From positions 62,001 through 126,000 of the forward strand of contig JAKOGH010000677.1 of assembly GCA_024811115.1 (NCBI GenBank): a stretch of 64,000 nt of DNA, read 5' to 3'. This DNA is from Terana coerulea. Taxonomy: Eukaryota > Basidiomycota > Agaricomycetes > Polyporales > Phanerochaetaceae. This document shows positions 57,971 to 64,000 of the stretch, one piece after another. Position 1 is the stretch's first letter; the number at the start of each line of letters is the position of its first letter. Position numbers and translations under genes: made by a program. The notes under the pieces are model-generated. The model saw only the letters and a program-made list of their open reading frames with translations. It had not been told where the DNA came from and did no database searches.

Positions 57971-58318
57971 GAGAGCTTGGCTAACCGCCAGACACTGTTG
58001 AAATCCGACAGCCTGACGACGCGGTGCTCTGAGTCCCTGAAAGAGTCGTGTGTTGAGATCTCGGCAAACACGCAAACAGGACACATACCACAGGCCACAT
58101 CCACATAAAGTTGAAGGCACTTGAATTTTCTTGTTGGCGGGGGTAAAGCGCAATGAGTTGATATAGCAATAACAACTGTCTAACACAACAACACTACTAC
58201 ACGATGATATAGAGGCATGTATGATCGTCGTTCCAATCCTCCACCTCGTCTAATGTCTCATTGAGGTCTTGCACAGAAACAAGATCAGCATCTGAGCCCA
58301 CTTCAGTAGAGTCGCCCC

Positions 58319-58786
58319 TCAATAGCTGGCGATCGAGGACAATGGTCTGAGCCGCCTGGATGGGTAGGTACTCTCTTCGCTCATGCCGAAACTGTGGAAT
58401 TGAGTAGGAGAAGGGGGCCGTCGTACATCGCCTGTTCTTGCACTTGCACGGGTTTTGTTCGAGGCCCTTGGGACTGACTGCTCAACGTCCTTCGTTGGAT
58501 GCTTAGCGAACGCCTCCGCCATCGTGTCTTTATCTTCCGCTCGACCATCACCGTTGTCGCAAAGATGTCGAGAAGTATTGAAGTTGCTGGAGATAGTTCC
58601 GGAGTCTAGCGGGCCCCCATGGCAAACGGCAGAATGCGATTGTCTGCGACTCGGCGTGGAGGATTTTCGTGCATGGGTGGACGTCGAGTCTTGATCTCGG
58701 TCAGAGTCCTCCGGAGTGGTGACTCGCTGGATGGTGCGCAATGCAAGAGTATGGTTGGCGATCCGCTGGTGCTCTGACGTGGTCAC
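58319..58786 (-). CDS. Hypothetical Ser/Arg-rich protein or exon
   Basis: A 155-codon open frame of low complexity (MTTSEHQRIANHTLALRTI, RKSSTPSRRQSHSAVCHGG, SFGMSEESTYPSRRLRPL). It resembles a disordered protein tail. It is flanked downstream by A/T-rich sequence to 58200 and upstream by a decayed QR copy. No domain was recognised, and it may be part of a larger broken gene. Confidence 0.35.
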   Translation of the reverse strand: MTTSEHQRIANHTLALRTIQRVTTPEDSDRDQDSTSTHARKSSTPSRRQSHSAVCHGGPLDSGTISSNFNTSRHLCDNGDGRAEDKDTMAEAFAKHPTKDVEQSVPRASNKTRASARTGDVRRPPSPTQFHSFGMSEESTYPSRRLRPLSSIASY

Positions 58787-59725
58787 GGTCGACGAAGGCC
58801 GGAGGCGGCCAACCGAGGTTCCCGCGGACCCCGGCGTCCTCTTCGATAGCGAGGCAGTGATGGGAAGAAGGTTGTGCTAAAGAGGTAGCCATGTACAGAG
58901 CCTGTAGCTGAGAGACGGGCGGAGACAGTGTCAGGAGTAGACGTGTTCAATGAGACTCTGCACACCGCTCCGAGCCTCGGCATCAGGCTCGGTAGCGCGA
59001 CAGCAGCAATGACTAGACTATGCTTGAATTCAACAATGTGGTGGGTCGTAGTATGAGCTGGGTGGCTATTTCTGTGCAAGAGCAGGTTGGTTTGCCATCA
59101 GCACCGAGCGAAGGACGAGACGCACCTCAGCAGACTCCTCATCCTCAGCTCATACGCCTGCCAGAAGAGCGGAAGGTATTGTATACCCTTCCTTCTCTAT
59201 CTATGCTTCAGTACAAGCTCAAGCAGCTGCCTACCGCCTGCGCTACGCCCTTAGAGCCAATCTGCGGCTGTCGCGGCTTGAAGGTACTGGCATTTCTCAA
59301 CGCGCTTGACGACCCGCAGATACTGTCTATACTAGGCCCAACACTGCTGAGGCCCTGAAGGGGTCGCACTCGCAAAGAGCCTCGGGACAAGAGTCGACTT
59401 CGGCCTGTCGTCGCGCTTGCTTGCGACCGACATCGTCGACACCAGTTCAACGTCGGTATGAGAACGTGACGTCGGCAGCCCGAAGGAGTACTAAAGGAGG
59501 CACGAGCACGGTGGTGAGCTGTGGTAGACATTTGGGAACGGCGAGCGTGCAGAGACACAGATGGTGGAGGCAGGAACTTGAATGAGCAAGCCGCGGAGAG
59601 GGGAATTGCCGTGACGGCACTCAAGCGCTCACGTGGCACACTAGGCTGCAAGCGCCAGCTTTGTGGCGTTGGGGAGACTCGACAGTACCGAAATTTGTGG
59701 CCGTACCAGCGACGGTGACCGAAAA
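58787..59725 (-). pseudogene. Decayed QR gene copy with promoter
   Basis: Aligned in the same order as the copy at 53.1-54.06 kb: ccccggcgtcctcttcgata, gtcaggagtagacgtgttca, then cagctgcctaccgcctgcgc and cgtcgcgcttgcttgcgacc of the 5' coding part. Upstream lie caagcgctcacgtggc and the inverted-repeat element gcgccagctttgtggcg at 59652-59668. The reading frame is destroyed by many changes. Confidence 0.62.
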
Positions 59726-59918
59726 CACAGAACTGACATCCATCCCAAGTGTAGAATATGCAAATAACATATTATGAATGCTACAATTGAAGTCTAGATA
59801 CATTGCAAAACACAATATCAGTCAACCTCGGCAGTCGGTTGACTCAGTCACGAGAGGCCTGGTGCTCCAACTTGGCTCGGAATTTGTGCCCATGGGTTTG
59901 CCACTGGCATGGTTCGGC

Positions 59919-60736
59919 CTAGAATCCGAGGTTCCTTGGAATATCCGGCTTCAAGCAGAGAACAGGTTGCCAAGTGTTCATAGAGACCTTTCGCAGTTCG
60001 ATGATCCAGACTTTCTCGAGTGTGGATTCAGAAATACTCCAGCCTGGCTCGGAGCATACCGCTGACTCCTTCCGCATTTTCTTCAGTCCATAAAACATGA
60101 GCATTAATGAGCATTAAAAATGAAGGCGCGAATATTTACCCTGATGAAGTTTTGCATTGCTATCCCAACGGTACGAGCAGCATGGAACTTGTCCACGTCG
60201 TATGAATCTCGCCCGGGATTCCGCCGGCTTGGTATGATTGTAGTAGTACCCACGGTAGCCCGGCCACTGGAGCACGCTTTCAGTAAAATCTTGGCATAGG
60301 GGGACATCGGTACTCACCTCGATCCGTATAGTCATACACACATTTAAGCCATCCTCCTTGCTCTCTGCCGGCGTGGCTTTGACAGCTACCAAGTCCCCGC
60401 CAATAAGCCTTTCTCGGTTGGAGTAATCAATCGCATCCATAAGGCGAAAACCCTGCGCCACGTGGGGTAAAGAACTGGATCATGATATCCCTACTCGCAG
60501 CGTGAGGGCGGGTGTCCTCGGTTACTTTCTGTGGAACAATAAGGCCTGGAAGCTCTTCATCTTTCAAATGCATGTAGTCCAAGTGTGAATGGAATCTTCC
60601 AGCTGAACGTTTGCTGTATGTGCATGCTGGACCTAGTGTCGGAAGCAGCTCAGGTTCGGTGTGTGACTGAGGATTGCCGTCAGCCACGCAAAGTTGGGCG
60701 ATGTCGAGATGGGAGGCAGCGTACCGGCCGAGGCAT
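59919..60736 (-). pseudogene. WPGY-family gene, copy E, frame disrupted
   Basis: Exon 1 MPRP at 60725-60736. The main exon contains LPTLGPACTYSKRSAGRFH, HLKDEELPGLIVPQKV and IMIQFFTPRGAGF, then an extra T in a run (tttt against ttt in copy C) shifts the frame. The homology continues as GFRLMDAIDYSNRERLIGGD. Exon 3 starts WPGYRGYYYNHTK but the DKFHAARTVGIAMQNFIR part is in another frame. Exon 4 is intact (VCSEPGWSISESTLEKVW, TWQPVLCLKP). With two shifts this copy is probably inactive, subject to the general indel caution for this sequence. A decayed QR copy lies directly downstream, as in the other cassettes. Confidence 0.7.
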
Positions 60737-61050
60737 GATCAATGATTATCAGGTGTGATTGGGAAGAATGGCGAGGGAGAATATAACGGAGCGAGGGTGC
60801 CTCCCGCCGCTGTTAACAGTCCCGTTATATGCATGAGCGTATGTTGCTGGCCACCTCGCTATGATTGGCCGGTATGTCTCAACTACGGCCACTGACCAAA
60901 TGTGGCCACGTTTGTCGCATTTTCCGTGGTCTTTGATACGTGGTGGTGGCCGGATGGTCGAAGAGGTGGAAGACAAGGCTGATTGCGGGGAGTAGGACCA
61001 GCGGCCAAGTTATGAGCTTCCTATCATCGGGCTGGCCTCTAAGACAGTGC
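60737..61050 (-). promoter_or_regulatory. WPGY copy E promoter
   Basis: TATA-like catataacggga (60821-60832 reversed) about 90 bases upstream of the ATG. ggccac/tggcc elements lie between 60850 and 60955, matching copies C and D. Confidence 0.5.
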
Positions 61051-61381
61051 GAAGGAGTTGCCAGAACTTGATCCCTCAGCGAAATGGATTAAATACTTGT
61101 CGCATCCAAGTCAAGCTTCGTCCTCTCCGTATTGTTCAAGCGTTGGCCAGCCAAAGTTTCGGTATATGATCCCTGCAAGGACAACAACACGATTAGAGTC
61201 AGTCGAGAAGGCCCAGCTCACGAACATACGTTGATGGTCTCTGGTCCGATGGTATCGCAGTTTGTTGTACCTAGTTCGGTTGTGCATAGTGTTAGTAGGT
61301 TATTCGTTCACGCAATTGCATGACAGGACTTACGAAACAAATTTGGCTAGGCAGAGTGAGCATCCGTGGCGAGCATCCGAT

Positions 61382-61648
61382 CTACCTGGCCACCGACCGG
61401 GGTTGCTTGGATTTAGGGCTTGACGTATCCTGCGAAGTATCCTGGTTGCCTACAAAGCTTGTCTGTACTTGAACATTCTGTTGCCATTGCTGTATCCGAG
61501 CTCTCAGCGACTCGTCCATCGTAGTTCGGAAGGTGGGGCTTGGAGGGATGGGCGTTGGTCCAGTCGTACTCGATGCGTGAGCGGCAATACCACCTGCACA
61601 TGGCCAGATATACTGCTTGTTGCGGAAGGGATTATGAGAGTGGAACAT
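61382..61648 (-). CDS. Possible small hypothetical protein or C-terminal exon
   Basis: An 88-codon frame starting MFHSHNPFRNKQYIWPCAGG and ending SPKSKQPRSVAR, with a helical RIQQWQQNVQ part. An upstream frame on the same strand (AAHRHDPQRRWSINMATAAR, SLTESQITHFLGRFPKP) could join to it through a one-base change at about 61645. Unrecognised. Confidence 0.3.
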   Translation of the reverse strand: MFHSHNPFRNKQYIWPCAGGIAAHASSTTGPTPIPPSPTFRTTMDESLRARIQQWQQNVQVQTSFVGNQDTSQDTSSPKSKQPRSVAR

Positions 61649-62767
61649 GGTTTGGGGAAGCGTCCTAGAAAGTGGGTGATCTGCGACTCTGTGAGTGAAC
61701 GTCGAGCCGCAGTGGCCATATTTATGGACCAGCGGCGCTGGGGGTCATGGCGGTGTGCTGCACGCACCAGCCATTCGGGGATTGCGCAGGCTGGCACAGC
61801 GTTGATTGTCACCAAAGACTGCGTATGGATCACAGTCGCTAATCGTACTTGGAATACGTTGTGGCACTTGTGGCGATAGTCCAGCAGAGGTATCTCTGAT
61901 CATAGTAGTAGTATCTACGAGATAAATCATGATTAAAAGACTGTTCCTCCAATAGACAAATACCCACCTTTCAGATTACGGAAGCAACTACGGACGGCGC
62001 AAGTAGCCGAGCATTGAGCCACGGCGAAGTTGCCAGCCAGCCTTGCTTCAAGTTTGTGGCGTGACTTGTCCTGGTGCTCTTTCTTACCACCATCGCTGCT
62101 GATCCATTCACGGATACTGTATGTTTCATGTTTTGCTTATACGGCGCTGCAGAATCGTATATACCGGCGAGAATGCGAGAACTGGGCGAGAATTGGGACT
62201 TGGCCAGGTGGCGGTTTAAATTTGTTGAACGAGCCATGCGCGCCACAACGTCGGGGTGTCTCAGGTCCCAGGCACAGTGGCCCAAATCTGTCTAAAACAT
62301 TCGCACGCCTCACTATCATCACGCCTGTGACCGACGGTGATCGAGGGACGACCCACGTTCGTCTTGCTCCCGCGTCGCGATTGGCGCGTCTCGGCCCCGC
62401 GACAAGAAAATACGCGGAAATTTGTCGAAAATTCACGAGCACCGATTTGATGGTGCCGCGGGGTGCGACGGGCGTCGGAGGGCGGTGTCGCCGGCGTGGT
62501 GCCCGCCGCCGGAGGGACCGGAGGTGATATCACGGTGCTGATGGCGGGCAGCGTCCCTCCTTTCCACAGCGAGTGATATCTGCCAAAGTCACACGAGCAT
62601 CTCTACACCGGTGCAACCCAGCACAAACCTTGTGCGAGGAGCTGCGAGGAGGCCCCGGGTCGCCTGTCCCTGCTTATCTTCGACGCTCATATATCCCCTC
62701 CTGCAAGCGATACCATACCCCGCCAGACAGCGTCATCCCTCTCTCTCCGGAACCTTTGGAACACTAG
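61649..62767. other. Intergenic and permease 3 promoter
   Basis: Mostly without a gene, apart from the possible upstream exon mentioned for the 61.4-kb frame. A GC-rich palindromic stretch (gccggcgtggtgcccgccgc near 62491) and a TATA-like catatatcccc near 62688 precede the permease at 62768. Confidence 0.4.
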
Positions 62768-64000
62768 ATGGCCGCTACTTCGCCCCGTATGGGAACCCAC
62801 TCTTGACGAAAAACCGAAGCAGGATGCGTATGTGGATAGCGAGTCGGTGAGCAGCATAACGGACGACGACCGGGTGCTGCAGGAGATTGGATATGTGCCA
62901 TCCTTCAAGCGCGAGTTCTCGAATTTGGCGACGGTGAGTAATTCTCTCAGCCTGACGCAATAGGCTGTGCTGTTGGTCAGAGTGATTGGCAGATTGTGCT
63001 GAACGTCCGCTTCGCCGTCCAGATCAGTTTTGCGTTCAGTATCATGGGCTTGTGCTCAAGTATCGCGACAACCTTCAATACCCCGCTGACGCTCGGAGGA
63101 CCGGCCTCGGTGACATGGTGCTGGATTCTGGGTGCTTCGATGTGCTTCACCCTCGGTGAGTTCTCCGCTTGACGCTATCCGTCGTGGGTCTGACGTCGAT
63201 GGACAGGCGCCAGTATCGCAGAAATTGTTAGCGCATTCCCGACTTGCGGTGGACTGTAAGCAAAATCACCGCATATATGCGACTCAGAAAATAAAATTGG
63301 ATGTAGGTACACTGCGTCGGCGCAGCTGTGTCCACAACGACACAGGGCTATCGTTGGCTGGGTTGTGGGATGGCTCAACATTCTCGGTGCGCACATTACT
63401 CATGCTGATTGACCACTCGACTAACTTGTGCATCACTTCAACGCTCATCCAATACCACCAACTCGCATTCATGCAATCGCTCGCTGCTTGACGCTATCTG
63501 CCATTGACCTCTGTTAGGTCAGATTGCCGGTGTTTCCTCGACCGAGTTTGGACTGTCGAACATGATCTGGGCTGCAGTCGTCGTAGCGAAAGTATGTTGC
63601 CCTCATTACACAATTAACTTGACTATGCCTGACGCAAACCCTGTAGCCTGACTACGTCATCACGTCCGGCAAGGTCGTAGGCGTCTTCGTGGGCCTTCTC
63701 GTCTTTCACGGGTTGCTGGTATGTTAATTCTGCCATTCATACTGTACGTACGCGGCATTCAAACCTTGCTATTAACAGAATTGCCTTGCTACGCGATGGC
63801 TCGCACGCCTCACGACTGGCTTTGTCTTCATCAACCTTGGCACTACATTCAGTTCGTACCCCATTCCATGACTGTATGCGCCTCTACTCACCTATATCTA
63901 CCATGCAGTCATCATTATCGTCCTCCTGGCGACGACGCCGCGCTCCGAGATGCACTCAGCGTCGTACGTCTTCGGCTCTGAGGGCATTGTGAATCAGACC
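62768..64000 (+). CDS. APC-superfamily permease, paralogue 3 (3' end beyond window)
   Basis: Exons encode DAYVDSESVSSITDDDRVLQ, EIGYVPSFKREFSNLAT, ISFAFSIMGLCSSIATTFN, TPLTLGGPASVTWCWI, SIAEIVSAFPTCGG, YTASAQLCPQRHRAIVGWVV, SSTEFGLSNMIWAAVV, SGKVVGVFVGLLVFHGLL, TGFVFINLGT and TTPRSEMHSASYVFGSEG. This is the same series as the paralogues at 37.2 and 48.0 kb, and most exons are undisturbed. The one doubt is the start. An ATG at 62768 reads MAATSPRMGTHS and needs a one-base change at the tctt near 62802 to join the conserved frame. The family transports amino acids, GABA or choline at the plasma or vacuolar membrane; the substrate is not predictable. This is the best preserved of the three. Confidence 0.8.

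Noticed and set aside
1..64000. tRNA, rRNA and CRISPR features
   Set aside because: I looked for T-arm-type sequences and regular short direct repeats with spacers and found none convincing; CRISPR is not expected in a fungal nuclear genome.

Overview
This window comes from a filamentous basidiomycete nuclear genome, most likely an Agaricomycete such as a polypore. Genes are intron-rich, with introns of about 45-60 nt bounded by GT-AG and often carrying CTAAC-like branch points. Intergenic regions are short, genes lie on both strands, and the conserved proteins (Asf1, a Bap31/Yet-type ER protein, Ubp6/USP14, an Ish1/Msc1-type protein, a Cdc20-like WD40 protein, an old yellow enzyme) are fungal in type. 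I cannot name the species.

Layout: 1-1.8 kb holds the 5' part of a Q/R-rich coiled-coil gene (here 'QR gene') and the first copy of an unrecognised family that I call WPGY after a conserved motif. 2.9-17.5 kb is an ordinary housekeeping stretch: Nudix protein, Ser-rich single-pass membrane protein, Cdc20-like protein, asf1, Bap31-like, Ubp6. 17.0-22.3 kb is a tandem duplication of about 2.7 kb; each unit carries the 3' end of the Ubp6 gene, a WPGY gene and a remnant of the QR-gene promoter. 22.5-27.9 kb has two divergent WPGY-like genes around a 3.5 kb gene-poor stretch. 28.1-30.05 kb is an Ish1/Msc1-type gene. 31.7-34.3 kb carries two related small secreted peptide precursors, one with three Cys-ring repeats separated partly by dibasic sites. 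37.2-39.8, 48.0-50.7 and 62.8-64.0 kb hold three paralogous APC-type permeases, one clearly broken. Between them lie a membrane protein, a C2H2 zinc-finger protein and a long hypothetical. 51.3-60.7 kb holds three more WPGY genes interleaved with decayed QR-gene copies and an old yellow enzyme.

The QR gene and a WPGY gene recur side by side in the same relative orientation, so the ancestral duplicated unit appears to be a QR-WPGY cassette in which the WPGY half is kept and the QR half decays. Three WPGY genes (21.2, 51.8 and 56.7 kb) are intact with four exons and phase-0 introns; three are disrupted.

A caution applies to every frameshift here. Essential or highly conserved genes (asf1, the Nudix box, the old yellow enzyme) also show single-base indels, mostly in short runs. 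Some breaks are therefore probably assembly errors. In-frame stop codons created by substitution, as in the second permease, are stronger evidence of decay.
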